Positions 6,341-16,503 are shown, counted from the stretch's first letter. The stretch: DNA of 64,000 bases from Prevotella sp. P2-180 (GCF_002251435.1 NZ_NPJI01000013.1:124001-188000), one strand, 5' to 3'. A program made the numbers and translations. Notes: a model not told the origin generated them from the letters alone.

Positions 6341-7741
6341 TTACTTGAACTCACATGTTCCATTTGCAAAGTTGATATATGCTTTCTGACCTGCAGAAAC
6401 GTTGACGCGAGCCTGATCGCCACCACGACCTCGAAATTCGAGTTTGCCATCGAAAGCAACGAACTCTGTCATCCACCAATCGAAGCCCTCAAACTTCACA
6501 CACATACGCACTTCGCCATCGCTGCCAAATGCGGGAGAAACGAACTCACCGTTCTCATCAGCAGGAATAGAGAAGAGGTTGCTTGAATTAACTGACCAGT
6601 CATTAACAGGAGCAACAGAGCCAATCAAATAAACCTCAGGCTTATAGACATTGACCTTACGCTCATCGCCATTTACAATGTGGAGAAGATACCATCCAGC
6701 CTTGCCAGCTACAAGGTTTGTAGCGTCAACAGTGATGCTTGCTCCAGCAACATCATTTACTGCAGCCTGACTACCAAAGTCACCGCCCCAGTCAGCCTGT
6801 GGAGCAAACTTGAACTGCTCACCCTCGTGGAGATATATGATAGTCCAATAGTCAACGTCAGAGCCGTAGCATGGAGTCATTGGCAACCATGTAGCACCCC
6901 AGCCGTAGTTACTGCCGGTCATATAGAGTTCCAATGGCTGCTTTGTTATGCTATAGGTACCAGCCATCATATCTATCGTCATGATATATTTTCCTGGCTC
7001 CTCAATCTTTCCTGCCTGAGCGTTTTCAGTTACTAAGAAGCCAGACATTGAAGCATCACCGTCAACAGCAACACCAACAACTCCTGGATTTGCCCAAAAC
7101 TCACCATTATCAATATTCTTTTGAGGAATAATCTTCCAATATTGATTGGCTTCAGTTGTAGTGAATTTGATTGTGAATACAGGATCGTCATAGATATTCA
7201 CATCGCTATGACTAAACTTCAACATGCTTGCCTCGTCCCATCCACAGAAGTCACCTACGAGATAATAGTTCTGTGAAATGTCGGGTGTGATGAGAGTAAC
7301 CTTTACATCAACAAAGTTTGAGTGTGCATAGAATGATTCGCCGTCTTTTGACAAATAAATGGTGGAAGCAGCCTTAAGAGTCCTCTCTACCGGAGCCTTT
7401 CCATAGATTGACTCTACCAAAGATACAAGATCTGCGGTAGCTATTGAACCGTTGGCATCAGAAGGCAATACGTCAACCTCCTCCTCTGTAGCTCCCACTT
7501 CCAGTTCATAGCCTGTAACAGTGAATCCTTCAGGTGCTTCAAAAGTTGTAGAGAACAGGTTGATTGTTTCTCCAGTTACATTATTCATGTCGATTGTCGC
7601 ACCATTGGAAGCTGTGAGGGACACGTTTTGTGCCTCCTCTGCATCGTAGCCCTGCGGAGCTGCCCAGTCGTCGTAGTCGCCCTTGCAACTGCTCATGAGA
7701 GCAGTCGCAAGAACCATACCATATATTAATGACTTTTTCAT
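6341..7741 (-). CDS. SusF-like outer-membrane starch-binding lipoprotein
   Basis: A 466-residue lipoprotein (signal peptide with lipobox LMSSC, then an acidic DYDDW stretch). The N-terminal 130 residues have the SusE/SusF immunoglobulin-like look; three starch-binding modules seem to follow (about 150-270, 270-365, 370-466), rich in tryptophan: DFCGWDEA, GSNYGWGATWLPM, FDWWMTEF. In B. thetaiotaomicron, SusE and SusF bind starch at the cell surface and help the SusCD importer without being essential. It is the last gene of the susCDEF operon, 23 bp after the SusE-like gene. Assignment as SusF rather than a second SusE rests on order. Confidence 0.85.
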   Translation of the reverse strand: MKKSLIYGMVLATALMSSCKGDYDDWAAPQGYDAEEAQNVSLTASNGATIDMNNVTGETINLFSTTFEAPEGFTVTGYELEVGATEEEVDVLPSDANGSIATADLVSLVESIYGKAPVERTLKAASTIYLSKDGESFYAHSNFVDVKVTLITPDISQNYYLVGDFCGWDEASMLKFSHSDVNIYDDPVFTIKFTTTEANQYWKIIPQKNIDNGEFWANPGVVGVAVDGDASMSGFLVTENAQAGKIEEPGKYIMTIDMMAGTYSITKQPLELYMTGSNYGWGATWLPMTPCYGSDVDYWTIIYLHEGEQFKFAPQADWGGDFGSQAAVNDVAGASITVDATNLVAGKAGWYLLHIVNGDERKVNVYKPEVYLIGSVAPVNDWSVNSSNLFSIPADENGEFVSPAFGSDGEVRMCVKFEGFDWWMTEFVAFDGKLEFRGRGGDQARVNVSAGQKAYINFANGTCEFK

Positions 7742-7764
7742 ATAATTCTAATTTTTGAAAATTA

Positions 7765-8946
7765 TTACTTGTTAAAGAAGTGATAGTAACCAGTGATATC
7801 GTTGAAGATTACTCTGTAGTCACCTGCACCAACCGGAATGTTTGGTCCGTTGCCAACACCCCAACCGTATGGGAATGTGCTGTTACCCCAGTTAGGATTC
7901 CAAGAACTGTCAACGAGGAACTTGAGTTCTGTACCGTCTGTTGTACTGATGTCGTACATCCAAACGTGTGGACGAGCTCCTGCATAGGTGTCGCATGGAG
8001 TCATTTGAGTGTCTGTTGCCCAACCGTTGAAACCACCGGAAACCAACATCTGTGAATATTCCTTCGGTTCTTCTTCAAGAGCAGTAAACTTCAGCTCGTT
8101 GGTGTTGGTGTTGAGGTCGATGCGATAGTAACCGGCTACAGGAACCTTAAAGTCGCCACCTTCGCCAGAGTCGTCCTTCTTCTTAGGATTGTCGATGCTT
8201 CCATCGACACCACCCCACTGGTCAGCCCATTCGCCAGGAACGCGGACAATCTTGAAGCCAAGGTCTGGTGTGAAGTAGCCTGTGAAGGTAAGAGGTCCAC
8301 GGCCTGTCTTGTCGTTAAAGTCACCGCCTTCAACAGGAGACATAGGATAAACGGCAGTACCAATTGCAGAGCCCCAAGAGCCATCGCCGACACAAGCTCC
8401 AATAAGATACCACAATTCTGGATCAGCAGCAACAAGCACTGCAAAGAAAGGCTTTACGGTTGTCTGAATGGTGTTGGAATAGCATGTCAAGCCTGAAGCC
8501 AACTTAGCCCTGAGTCTTATGTAAAGAGGTGTGGTCTCTGGCATTTCCTCCTCAGCGGCATAGCCTCCCATCTGCATGATGGCTTTGTTGATATCCTTGG
8601 CGTTAGCCTTCAACTTTGCAGAAGTGGAATAGTTCTCCAATTCCATCATCTTCGGGTTTCCAACAACCTTGCCTTCTTCATCGAGTTCGTTCTCCCAAAC
8701 GTCAGTAAGCGAAATCTGCATATAATATGTGACTGCTGCAGTATAGCCGTAGTCAGGCTGCTTGCATGTGAACACGAGAGAATCAGAGTTCTCAAGGTCG
8801 TAAATGTTGCCGGCAAGGGCTGGCGCATTGAGGACGAAACTTTCGGGAGTGTTCAATGTTGGATTTGAGTCCCTGTCATCCTCACACGATGTCAGTCCGA
8901 AGAAAGCGACACCGGCAAACAATGAAGCTAAAATATATTTTTTCAT
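7765..8946 (-). CDS. SusE-like outer-membrane starch-binding lipoprotein
   Basis: A 393-residue lipoprotein: signal peptide with lipobox GLTSC, SusE-type N-terminal domain (PTLNTPESFVLNAPALAGNI.., residues about 30-160) and two C-terminal starch-binding modules (about 170-285 and 290-393) with motifs such as VSGGFNGWATDTQMTPCD and a repeat of the same layout as in the SusF-like protein. It should sit on the outer leaflet of the outer membrane and bind maltooligosaccharides. Third gene of the operon, 20 bp after susD. Confidence 0.87.
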   Translation of the reverse strand: MKKYILASLFAGVAFFGLTSCEDDRDSNPTLNTPESFVLNAPALAGNIYDLENSDSLVFTCKQPDYGYTAAVTYYMQISLTDVWENELDEEGKVVGNPKMMELENYSTSAKLKANAKDINKAIMQMGGYAAEEEMPETTPLYIRLRAKLASGLTCYSNTIQTTVKPFFAVLVAADPELWYLIGACVGDGSWGSAIGTAVYPMSPVEGGDFNDKTGRGPLTFTGYFTPDLGFKIVRVPGEWADQWGGVDGSIDNPKKKDDSGEGGDFKVPVAGYYRIDLNTNTNELKFTALEEEPKEYSQMLVSGGFNGWATDTQMTPCDTYAGARPHVWMYDISTTDGTELKFLVDSSWNPNWGNSTFPYGWGVGNGPNIPVGAGDYRVIFNDITGYYHFFNK

Positions 8947-8966
8947 GTTTATTGTCCTTTATTAAA

Positions 8967-10601
8967 TTAGTTATAACCTTCGTTCTGTTTGATGTTAGGA
9001 TTGTTTGAAATCTCGTTAACAGGTAGAGGGAAAATGTTCATGAATGCAGGGAACTGGCTTCCTTCATAGACGCCTCCCATCCATTCCCATTTGTAGTTAG
9101 ACTGGCCTCCAAACTTGCCGAAGCGAACCAAATCCATGCGGCGACGGCCTTCAAACCAGAACTCACGGCTCCACTCATCGCAGACATCGTCGAGAGTGTA
9201 TGTGCTCTTTGGAGTAGCATGAGCACGACTGCGGATAAGGTCGAGCTTTTCCTTGGCATCGGAGTTGCCTGCAACGCCATTTTTGCGGATTGAAGCCTCA
9301 GCGTATGTCAGATAAGCCTCAGCGATACGCATGATAGGAAGATCTGCATTTACGAACTCAATCACATCGTTGTTTGAGCCGTCGGAGTTTACATTACGGA
9401 ACTTCACACAGTTATAGCCTATGGCCTCATCGGTACCCTCGTCGGTTATTGCTGGCTTGATACCCTTGTTGTAGAACAGGGCACGGTCGTCACCGGCTGC
9501 TGTTATGAATTCTGCCAAGGTGTTATACTCTGCCGGTGTTTCTTTGAAGAACTTCTCGACAAGGTTCTTACGTATGCGCAAGCACTTTCCCCAACTATTG
9601 TTTGATCCAGAGGGAGCGTAGGTGTCGGTAAGATAGTCTGTCTTATTGGAATAAGAAGCTTGGATAAGGAAGTTCATACCACCGTAACTCTGCGTCTTGA
9701 CACCATCTGACAATCCAACAAGAATGTTCTCATACTGAGCTCCATTTCTGTCGTTGTCGGCGAGGAAGAGCATCTGGTAAGGAGTATATACTTCGCCAGA
9801 AGTAGGATTGACAGCACTCTTGTCGTTCAGCTTATAGTAGCCATTCTTAATTACCTTGTCAGCATAAGCTATTGCGTCGTCCCAACGTGCCTTGCCGGTA
9901 TATACCTCTGAATTAAGATAGATTCTTGCCAACAAGTTCCATGCAGCCACGCGATCGGCACGGCCGTATGTTGCCTGACCGGGCTGAGCCATATCTTCAG
10001 AACACTCGAGCAATTCTTTTTCAATATAGTCAAAGAACTCTGGGCGTGTGTATCTAACAGCATAATCTGCCGATACACTCTCTGTGAATGCCGCATTGCC
10101 ATAAAGGTCCATGATCTGAGCGTAGTTGTAGGCACGGATGAACCTTACTTCAGCGTTTCTCTGAGCCTGGTCGGCTGCATTGCCTTCCTGCGACAGATAG
10201 AAATTACACAGGGTTATTGTGAAATAGAAGCGATAATAGAGGGCGGCGGAGAAAATACAGCTCTCACCCCATGAGTTGTGGAGAAGCTCAGGCAGTCCGG
10301 CGTCAGTGGACCAAACCCAGTGTGCCTCATCGGCAGTAAACTCGTTCAGGTAGAACGCCATGCGGAACAAGTCGGAGCGTCCCTCGTCAACATCGTCCAA
10401 GTCGCCATTTCCGCTTGGTCCAGTCTGTCCTGTCAAGCTAAAGCTGGCATATATTTTATTGAAAACGGCATCGTTGTCGAATTCCATTGTTTGCTGCGGG
10501 TTGATTGGATCAACATCCAAATCACCAACGCAAGATGTCAGGCCGACTGTCAATGCCAGTGCCGCAGCAGGTATAATTGATTTAAACATTCTTATTTTCA
10601 T
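8967..10601 (-). CDS. susD: SusD-like starch-binding outer-membrane lipoprotein
   Basis: A RagB/SusD family protein of about 544 residues. It has a lipoprotein signal (SIIPAAALALTVGLTSC), an N-terminal TPR-type helical scaffold, and the family C-terminus with WSREFWFEGRRRMDLVRFG and FPLPVNEISNNPN. SusD forms the lid of the SusC barrel and holds the glycan at the surface. The start is ATG 10601 or the upstream ATG 10610, which lies 11 bp after the susC stop; the shorter form gives a cleaner signal peptide. Its substrate, starch-type glucan, is inferred from the surrounding GH13, GH77 and GH97 genes. Confidence 0.92.
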   Translation of the reverse strand: MKIRMFKSIIPAAALALTVGLTSCVGDLDVDPINPQQTMEFDNDAVFNKIYASFSLTGQTGPSGNGDLDDVDEGRSDLFRMAFYLNEFTADEAHWVWSTDAGLPELLHNSWGESCIFSAALYYRFYFTITLCNFYLSQEGNAADQAQRNAEVRFIRAYNYAQIMDLYGNAAFTESVSADYAVRYTRPEFFDYIEKELLECSEDMAQPGQATYGRADRVAAWNLLARIYLNSEVYTGKARWDDAIAYADKVIKNGYYKLNDKSAVNPTSGEVYTPYQMLFLADNDRNGAQYENILVGLSDGVKTQSYGGMNFLIQASYSNKTDYLTDTYAPSGSNNSWGKCLRIRKNLVEKFFKETPAEYNTLAEFITAAGDDRALFYNKGIKPAITDEGTDEAIGYNCVKFRNVNSDGSNNDVIEFVNADLPIMRIAEAYLTYAEASIRKNGVAGNSDAKEKLDLIRSRAHATPKSTYTLDDVCDEWSREFWFEGRRRMDLVRFGKFGGQSNYKWEWMGGVYEGSQFPAFMNIFPLPVNEISNNPNIKQNEGYN

Positions 10602-10621
10602 AATACTCATTGTTTAAAGAT

Positions 10622-13600
10622 TTAGAAATTAAGGTTAAGACCAAGAACACCTGTGAATGGACGTGGATAGATGTTGCCATCGTAACCTCCGTTAATTTCC
10701 GGGTCAATTCCCTTATATTTTGTAATGGTGAACACATTCTGTGCTGTTGCATAAATACGTCCACTGATAGGCAACTTGAAGAGTTTCTCAAAGCTATATC
10801 CAACAGTGATGTTGTCACACTTCAAGAATGATGCGTTCTGGATGAAATAGTCAGAAAGACCATCCTCTGTTGACACATAATTCCATTTCTTTTCCAAAAC
10901 CATTGTTGGAACATTGTGCCATGACCTACCATTATAGAGGCGCTCTACTTCTACATTTGAGTTGCCGGCATCTACAGCATTGTAAGCATAGTTGCCAAGA
11001 CTAGCGCGGAGAGAGAAGCTGAAGTCCCATTTCTTATAGATAAGTTTTGAGGTGAAGCCCATAAGCACGTCTGCATCTGCCTTCTTGTAGAAGTAACGGT
11101 CGTTGGAGTTGATAATACCGTCGCCATTGCGGTCAACGAATTCTCCCTCTATTGGCAAACCGTTCTGGTCGTAAACCTGCTGATATGTATAGTAAGCAGA
11201 AACCGGATGACCTACAGCCCATGCCTGAATACCGTCAGAACCTGAGTCACCTACAGCAAGTCCGCCATGCAGAATCTTATAGTTAGGATCGTCGCTTGCT
11301 ACGAGCTTGTCAATCTTGTTGTCGTTGTAAGTGAAGTTGTAACCAACCTCCCAACGCCAGTCCTTTGTTACAATAGGACGATAAGTGAGAGAGAACTCAA
11401 GACCCTGGTTGTGGAGCTCACCGACGTTGCTTGTAACCTTGTTGCGGAAGTTAGAACCAGCTGCAACAGTTACAGTGTTGATAAGGTCGGTTGTCTTACG
11501 ATAATAGTAGTCAATGCTTGCAGTGAATCGATCGTTTGCAAAACCCAGATCAAGACCTGCGTTATATGTCGTTGTCTTTTCCCATGTGAGGGCTGCATTG
11601 TAAGCGTCAGGACGATATGTCAAGCCATCGCCAACTATTGGATAGTAAGCTCCAATGCCATTGGTTGTATAGGAAGCGAAGTACGAGTAGTCGCCAATGC
11701 CTTCCTGCTGACCTGTCTTACCCCAACCGAGACGGAGCTTCATGTCGCTTATTGCCTTTGCATCGCGAAGGAAAGGCTCTTCCTTGATCTTCCATGCCAA
11801 AGCTGCAGAAGGGAATACACCCCAGCGCTGATCCTTATGGAAACGTGATGAACCGTCGTCACGGATAGTGAATGTAAAGAGGTAACGATCGAGGAGTGAA
11901 TAGTTCAGACGACCAAAGAATGAAACGAGATAGTTCTCTGTCTTGTAGAGAGTATTCTCTGAAGGATTATAAATCTCACCTGCGTGTTCAATGCTTGTTG
12001 AAGGATATGTACCATAGTAGTAGTAGTCGGTCTCCTTGTTGAAGTGCTGCCACTCATAGCCACCCATCACGTCGATATGATGAATCTCTGCAAAATCCTT
12101 CAGATACTGTGCATAGAGGTTGAGCGAAAGGTTGTAAGTGTCCTGTGTATTCCAACCCTGGCTTCCATAGTAGTAGTTGTCATAGTAATAACGGCTATAT
12201 TCCTTGTTGCTCTTACCAGACTTGAGGTCCATTCCGGCATTCATGTGAATGTGGAGGTCTTCAAAGCCATGAATCTTATAGTCAAGCTCGATATTTCCTG
12301 TCAACTCCTTACCCTTACCCTTGTCGGAAGCTTCGTTAAGGTAATGCATTGGGTTTCGTGTGGCAAGTGAGTTTGGAGAGAACCCCCAAGCTGTGTCTCC
12401 ACGGTCAACAACACTATGATACTGGAAGTAGCCACCGAAGTTCTGCTTATAGAAGTCGTCGTTCATATAAACAGGCTTTGTGGGATCCATTGACACAGCA
12501 GATCCAATGGCGCTTGTGCTTGCATAAGAAGTCTTCGAATACATACCCTTGGCGTTGAAATTAACTGCAAGGTGATCGTCGAAGAATGTAGGATTCAAAC
12601 TTACGCTTGCTGTATAACGCTCATAATCTGAAGTCTTGAGTACACCCTGTTGCTTGGTATAGCCGAGAGATACACGATAAGGAAGATTCTTATAGGCACC
12701 GGTAAGTGTTACGTTCTGGTCTGTAGATACTGCTGTACGATAAATCTGGTCCTGCCAGTCGGTGTCGGCAAAAAGATGCTGGGCTCCATCTGCTGGAGTT
12801 CCGTCGGCATTGTACTTTGACCAATAACCCATGTTCTTGTAATAGTCGCTTGCCTGCCACTCTTCATCAGTCATGCCACTGTTTGTCTTGATATAGTCCA
12901 TGAATTCAGCGGCGTTCATTACGTCAACCTTCTTGGCAACTGCACTGACAGAAACGTTGCCATTATAAGAAATGGTTGGCTTCATGTTCTTGCGTCCCTT
13001 CTTTGTTGTGATGATTATCACACCGTTAGAAGCACGGCTACCATAGATAGCGGTGGCAGAAGCGTCCTTCAACACAGTGAAGCTTTCGATATCGTTAGGG
13101 TTGACAAGGTTGAGGGCATTTGAGGCTCCCTGCATTCCATAGTTATCCATAGCAAGTCCGTCAATCACGATCAGAGGTTCGTTGGATGCGCTGAGTGACG
13201 AACCACCGCGAATACGAATGCTCGCACCACCACCAGGCTCACCACCATTGTTTTGAACGTTAACACCAGCTATCTTACCGGTGATCATGTCTTGTGCACT
13301 TACCTGTACACCCTTATTCATGTCGTCCGGCTTGATGGCTGTCACCGAACCGGTCAAGTCGTTCTTCTTTGCACGACCGTAACCGATGACCACCACGTTC
13401 TCGAGCACCTTGGCGTCGTCCTGAAGAGTTACAACGACATTGGCGGCTGCCTTGACGTTGGCGGGCTGATAACCAATGTAAGTCACATTGAGAGTAGCTC
13501 CCTGTGGAGCCTTAATCTGGAAGTTACCGTCGAAATCGGTGACAGTACCTCCTTCTGAACCTGCAACTCGAACGGTTGCACCGATGATCGGTTCGCCTGT

Positions 13601-13717
13601 GGCGTCCTTTACATGTCCGTTGACTGTAATCTGGGCGTAGGCACCGATTGAAAGAACGAGACCGAACAATACGGCCATCATTCTAAGCGGAATTCTAAAT
13701 TTTACCTGCTTCATCAT
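10622..13717 (-). CDS. susC: SusC-like TonB-dependent outer-membrane glycan importer
   Basis: A 1031-residue SusC/RagA protein. After a signal peptide ending in AYAQ comes a CarboxypepD-like domain (about 30-112, VNGHVKDATGEPIIGATV), the plug with NDLTGSVTAI and GGASIRIRGGSSLSASNEP (about 125-235), the SusC-specific NGVIIITTKKG, and a beta barrel ending in the aromatic LNLNF terminus. It imports maltooligosaccharides together with SusD using TonB energy. Its promoter element TAATTTTG lies about 92 bp upstream, with a LacI-type operator beyond it. First gene of susCDEF; ATG 13714 is an alternative start. Confidence 0.95.
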   Translation of the reverse strand: MMKQVKFRIPLRMMAVLFGLVLSIGAYAQITVNGHVKDATGEPIIGATVRVAGSEGGTVTDFDGNFQIKAPQGATLNVTYIGYQPANVKAAANVVVTLQDDAKVLENVVVIGYGRAKKNDLTGSVTAIKPDDMNKGVQVSAQDMITGKIAGVNVQNNGGEPGGGASIRIRGGSSLSASNEPLIVIDGLAMDNYGMQGASNALNLVNPNDIESFTVLKDASATAIYGSRASNGVIIITTKKGRKNMKPTISYNGNVSVSAVAKKVDVMNAAEFMDYIKTNSGMTDEEWQASDYYKNMGYWSKYNADGTPADGAQHLFADTDWQDQIYRTAVSTDQNVTLTGAYKNLPYRVSLGYTKQQGVLKTSDYERYTASVSLNPTFFDDHLAVNFNAKGMYSKTSYASTSAIGSAVSMDPTKPVYMNDDFYKQNFGGYFQYHSVVDRGDTAWGFSPNSLATRNPMHYLNEASDKGKGKELTGNIELDYKIHGFEDLHIHMNAGMDLKSGKSNKEYSRYYYDNYYYGSQGWNTQDTYNLSLNLYAQYLKDFAEIHHIDVMGGYEWQHFNKETDYYYYGTYPSTSIEHAGEIYNPSENTLYKTENYLVSFFGRLNYSLLDRYLFTFTIRDDGSSRFHKDQRWGVFPSAALAWKIKEEPFLRDAKAISDMKLRLGWGKTGQQEGIGDYSYFASYTTNGIGAYYPIVGDGLTYRPDAYNAALTWEKTTTYNAGLDLGFANDRFTASIDYYYRKTTDLINTVTVAAGSNFRNKVTSNVGELHNQGLEFSLTYRPIVTKDWRWEVGYNFTYNDNKIDKLVASDDPNYKILHGGLAVGDSGSDGIQAWAVGHPVSAYYTYQQVYDQNGLPIEGEFVDRNGDGIINSNDRYFYKKADADVLMGFTSKLIYKKWDFSFSLRASLGNYAYNAVDAGNSNVEVERLYNGRSWHNVPTMVLEKKWNYVSTEDGLSDYFIQNASFLKCDNITVGYSFEKLFKLPISGRIYATAQNVFTITKYKGIDPEINGGYDGNIYPRPFTGVLGLNLNF

Positions 13718-13808
13718 ACATGTTTTAAAATTGTTATTTCTTAGTTATCTAATGCTGCTTTTTACTTATTTTCGTTGTTTGTACAATTGTTGTTTAAGTT
13801 TCACGGTG

Positions 13809-13816
13809 CAAAATTA
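13809..13816 (-). promoter_or_regulatory. -7 promoter element of susC
   Basis: TAATTTTG read on the minus strand (13816 to 13809) matches TAnnTTTG. It predicts a transcript start near 13802 and a leader of about 85 nt before the susC ATG. Confidence 0.55.
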
Positions 13817-13870
13817 GTTTTTTTCGCTCAACGTTCTTCATTTTTTTGACATAAATCACTATATTTGCAT

Positions 13871-13886
13871 GCGCAATCGATTGCAC
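13871..13886. promoter_or_regulatory. LacI-type operator between susC and lacI
   Basis: GCGCAATCGATTGCAC contains the perfect 12-bp palindrome GCAATCGATTGC (13873-13884), with the central CG typical of LacI/GalR operators. It lies about 55 bp upstream of the susC -7 element and 55 bp upstream of the lacI -7 element. A second site at 16401-16416 agrees with it at 15 of 16 positions when inverted. Confidence 0.75.
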
Positions 13887-13940
13887 GTTCAAAATATAAT
13901 AAATAAATAATGTATGGTAACAACGTTACGGATAAATGAA

Positions 13941-13948
13941 TAACTTTG
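13941..13948 (+). promoter_or_regulatory. -7 promoter element of the LacI-family regulator
   Basis: TAACTTTG matches TAnnTTTG. Transcription would begin near 13954, so the in-frame ATG at 13936 is excluded and ATG 13975 is the likely start. Confidence 0.55.
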
Positions 13949-13974
13949 CACCATCAAATAATCGCAACCTAAAA

Positions 13975-15009
13975 ATGAAGGAGTTTACACAGATGACAAT
14001 GAAGGACATTGCAGCCCATTTCGGTACTTCCGTGGCTACAGTGTCGAGAGCGTTGAAGGACTCGCCAAGAATCAGCGAGCAGCGACGCAAAGAGATACAG
14101 GAGTTTGCGCGTGAGCACAATTTCTGTCCTAACACTATTGCCGAGTCGTTGAGAAACAGCAAGGTGATGCAGCCCAAGATTATCGGCGTCATCATTCCGG
14201 AGTTTGTTCACTACTATTTCTCTTCTGTGCTTTCGGGCATAGAGGAAAGGGCAAGCCGACAGGGATACCGGGTGATGGTGGCGCAGAGCAACGAGAAGTA
14301 TGACAGGGAGGTGCAGATTTGCCAGTCGTTTTATGAGAATAAGGTGTGCGGCATCATTGTATCCCAGGCCAAGGACACTTCTGACTATGCTCACTTCATC
14401 AGACTGCTCGAAAGTGGAGTGCCTTTGGTGTTCTACGACCGTATTTGCACTGGAGTGGATGCAAGCCGTGTGGTGGTTGATGATTATAAGGGTGCTTACA
14501 CCGCAGTTGAATATCTTATCGAGACAGGATGCAAGAGAATTGCGTTTTTCGGGTCGCCAATGACGCTTGAGATTTCAAAGAACAGATATAACGGATATAA
14601 GGATGCACTTCTAAGGCATGGCTTCACCGTAGAGCAAGATCTCAATCGCTTTTGCGACAACCGTTCAGACGCAGAGGTCGTGGCTCCCGAATTGCTCAGC
14701 ATGGAGAACCGCCCCGACGCCTTCTTCGCCGTGAATGACGATACTGCCATCGGCATTATGTATGCCGCAAAGAGAATGGGACTGAAGGTGCCTGAGGATG
14801 TGAGTGTATGCGGATTCACTAACGGACAGCGTGCCATAGCCTGCGACCCGATGCTTACCACTGTTGAGCAGCGCGGACGAAAAGTAGGCGAGGAGGCAGC
14901 TGACATATTAATAAATAAGGTGGAAGGGATGATTCCGAAGGATAAGGTAGAAAGAAGAATAGTAAAAACTCGACTCGTGGTGAGAGGAACGACAAGGGAA
15001 AGAATCTAA
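13975..15009 (+). CDS. LacI-family transcriptional regulator of the starch locus
   Basis: A 344-residue LacI/GalR regulator. The N-terminal helix-turn-helix (MTMKDIAAHFGTSVATVSRA, residues about 7-26) is followed by the hinge helix region and a periplasmic-binding-protein-like sensor domain (about 65-340, starting IIGVIIPEFVHYYFSSVLSG). It replaces the SusR regulator of B. thetaiotaomicron. It is divergent from susC and upstream of the transporter and GH77 genes; two nearly identical palindromic operators lie at those two promoters. It probably senses maltose or a related sugar. Whether it represses or activates cannot be read from the sequence. Confidence 0.9.
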   Translation: MKEFTQMTMKDIAAHFGTSVATVSRALKDSPRISEQRRKEIQEFAREHNFCPNTIAESLRNSKVMQPKIIGVIIPEFVHYYFSSVLSGIEERASRQGYRVMVAQSNEKYDREVQICQSFYENKVCGIIVSQAKDTSDYAHFIRLLESGVPLVFYDRICTGVDASRVVVDDYKGAYTAVEYLIETGCKRIAFFGSPMTLEISKNRYNGYKDALLRHGFTVEQDLNRFCDNRSDAEVVAPELLSMENRPDAFFAVNDDTAIGIMYAAKRMGLKVPEDVSVCGFTNGQRAIACDPMLTTVEQRGRKVGEEAADILINKVEGMIPKDKVERRIVKTRLVVRGTTRERI

Positions 15010-15080
15010 AAATAAAATATTAACAACGGCAATCTTTTCACCCTCTCAGAAGGGATGATGGAGGCCACAAAAAAACAAAT

Positions 15081-16397
15081 ATGAAACAAAAACCGGATTT
15101 ATCGTTTATGAAGCTGTGGAACATCAGCTTCGGTTTTTTTGGAGTGCAGATAGCCTATGCTCTCCAAAGTGCAAACATTTCCAGAATATTCGCAACGTTG
15201 GGCGCTGACCCGCACCAGCTGAGCTATTTCTGGATTCTTCCGCCACTGATGGGCATAATCGTACAGCCTATCATAGGCACATTGAGCGACAAGACTTGGT
15301 GCCGCTTCGGACGTCGTATACCTTATTTATTTATAGGAGCGGCAATAGCTGTGCTCGTGATGTGCCTGTTGCCCAACTCGGGCTCCTTTGGCATGGCTGT
15401 CAGCACCGCTATGGTGTTTGGTCTCTGTGCACTGATGTTTCTCGATACAAGTATCAATATGGCCATGCAGCCATTTAAGATGTTGGTGGGTGACATGGTG
15501 AATGAGAAGCAGAAGGCCCTTGCCTATTCCATTCAGAGCTTCCTCTGCAATGCAGGTTCGCTTGTGGGCTATGTGTTCCCGTTCCTATTCACCATGCTTG
15601 GCATCAGCAATCTCGCGCCAAAGGGAGTAGTGCCCGATACGGTAATCTATTCGTTCTATATCGGAGCAGCCATTCTCATACTCTGTGTTATTTATACCAC
15701 AGTGAAGGTGAAGGAGATGCCGCCTGCAGAGTATGCTGAATATCACGGACTGAAGAAGAATCTCGACGAAGAGAAGGTGAACGTGGTGAAACTCTTGAAA
15801 GATGCTCCAAAGGCATTCTGGACTGTGGGTCTTGTGCAGTTCTTCTGCTGGGCGGCATTCATGTATATGTGGACCTATACAAATGGTACCATTGCCGAAA
15901 CATGCTGGCAAACAACTGACCCGTCTACCTCTGGCTATCAAGCTGCCGGCAACTGGGTTGGTGTGCTCTTCGCCGTTCAGGCCATCGGCAGTGTGATATG
16001 GGCTGTGGTGCTGCCAATGATTCCCGACCGCAAGATAGCTTATTTCATAAGTCTTGTGATTGGTGCAATCGGCTTCTGTGCCGTACCGTTTATCAACAAC
16101 CAGTATGTGCTCTTCGTGCCTTATTTGCTCATCGGTTGCGCTTGGGCAGCCATGCTCGCCATGCCGTTTGCCATCGTCACCAATGCCCTTGAGGGCTATG
16201 GCCACATGGGAGTATATCTTGGCTTATTTAACGGCACCATCTGTATACCGCAGATTGTGGCAGCCGCTATAGGAGGAACAATTCTCTCGGCTGTAGGCAG
16301 TTATCAGTACAACATGATGATAGTGGCTGGAGTGGCACTCCTGATGGGAGCTATCTGCGTGTTCTTCGTGAAAGACAAGACTTTGGCAAATATGTAG
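15081..16397 (+). CDS. MFS sugar transporter (SLC45/GPH-like), probable maltose permease
   Basis: A 438-residue inner-membrane protein with about 12 membrane segments. The sequence near residues 60-80 ([20 protein letters not shown]) is the loop 2-3 motif of the MFS/SLC45 group found in Bacteroidota starch loci. It lacks a signal peptide, as expected. It should carry maltose or short maltooligosaccharides from the periplasm into the cytoplasm, feeding the 4-alpha-glucanotransferase encoded next. It lies 71 bp after the regulator gene and may share its transcript. Confidence 0.85.
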   Translation: MKQKPDLSFMKLWNISFGFFGVQIAYALQSANISRIFATLGADPHQLSYFWILPPLMGIIVQPIIGTLSDKTWCRFGRRIPYLFIGAAIAVLVMCLLPNSGSFGMAVSTAMVFGLCALMFLDTSINMAMQPFKMLVGDMVNEKQKALAYSIQSFLCNAGSLVGYVFPFLFTMLGISNLAPKGVVPDTVIYSFYIGAAILILCVIYTTVKVKEMPPAEYAEYHGLKKNLDEEKVNVVKLLKDAPKAFWTVGLVQFFCWAAFMYMWTYTNGTIAETCWQTTDPSTSGYQAAGNWVGVLFAVQAIGSVIWAVVLPMIPDRKIAYFISLVIGAIGFCAVPFINNQYVLFVPYLLIGCAWAAMLAMPFAIVTNALEGYGHMGVYLGLFNGTICIPQIVAAAIGGTILSAVGSYQYNMMIVAGVALLMGAICVFFVKDKTLANM

Positions 16398-16400
16398 TCT

Positions 16401-16416
16401 GTGCAATCGTTTGCGC
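16401..16416. promoter_or_regulatory. Second LacI-type operator, upstream of the GH77 gene
   Basis: GTGCAATCGTTTGCGC equals the inverted sequence of the operator at 13871-13886 except for one central base. It lies 55 bp before the -7 element of the 4-alpha-glucanotransferase gene, the same distance as at the other promoters. Confidence 0.72.
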
Positions 16417-16470
16417 AACATCAAAGTCCCATTTATTATTCATTATGCCCAACCATATCGAAAATATTCG

Positions 16471-16478
16471 TAACTTTG
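16471..16478 (+). promoter_or_regulatory. -7 promoter element of the 4-alpha-glucanotransferase gene
   Basis: TAACTTTG matches TAnnTTTG and predicts transcription from about 16484, 20 nt before the ATG at 16504. Confidence 0.55.
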
Positions 16479-16503
16479 GGCAGTAAAACTATAAATTAAT
16501 TCT

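Noticed and set aside
13738..13808. Regulatory RNA in the susC leader
   Set aside because: The leader of about 85 nt is AT-rich with no convincing hairpin or known riboswitch pattern.
15585..16205. Long minus-strand open frame of 206 codons
   Set aside because: Antisense shadow of the MFS transporter gene, with histidine/cysteine-rich, non-protein-like composition.
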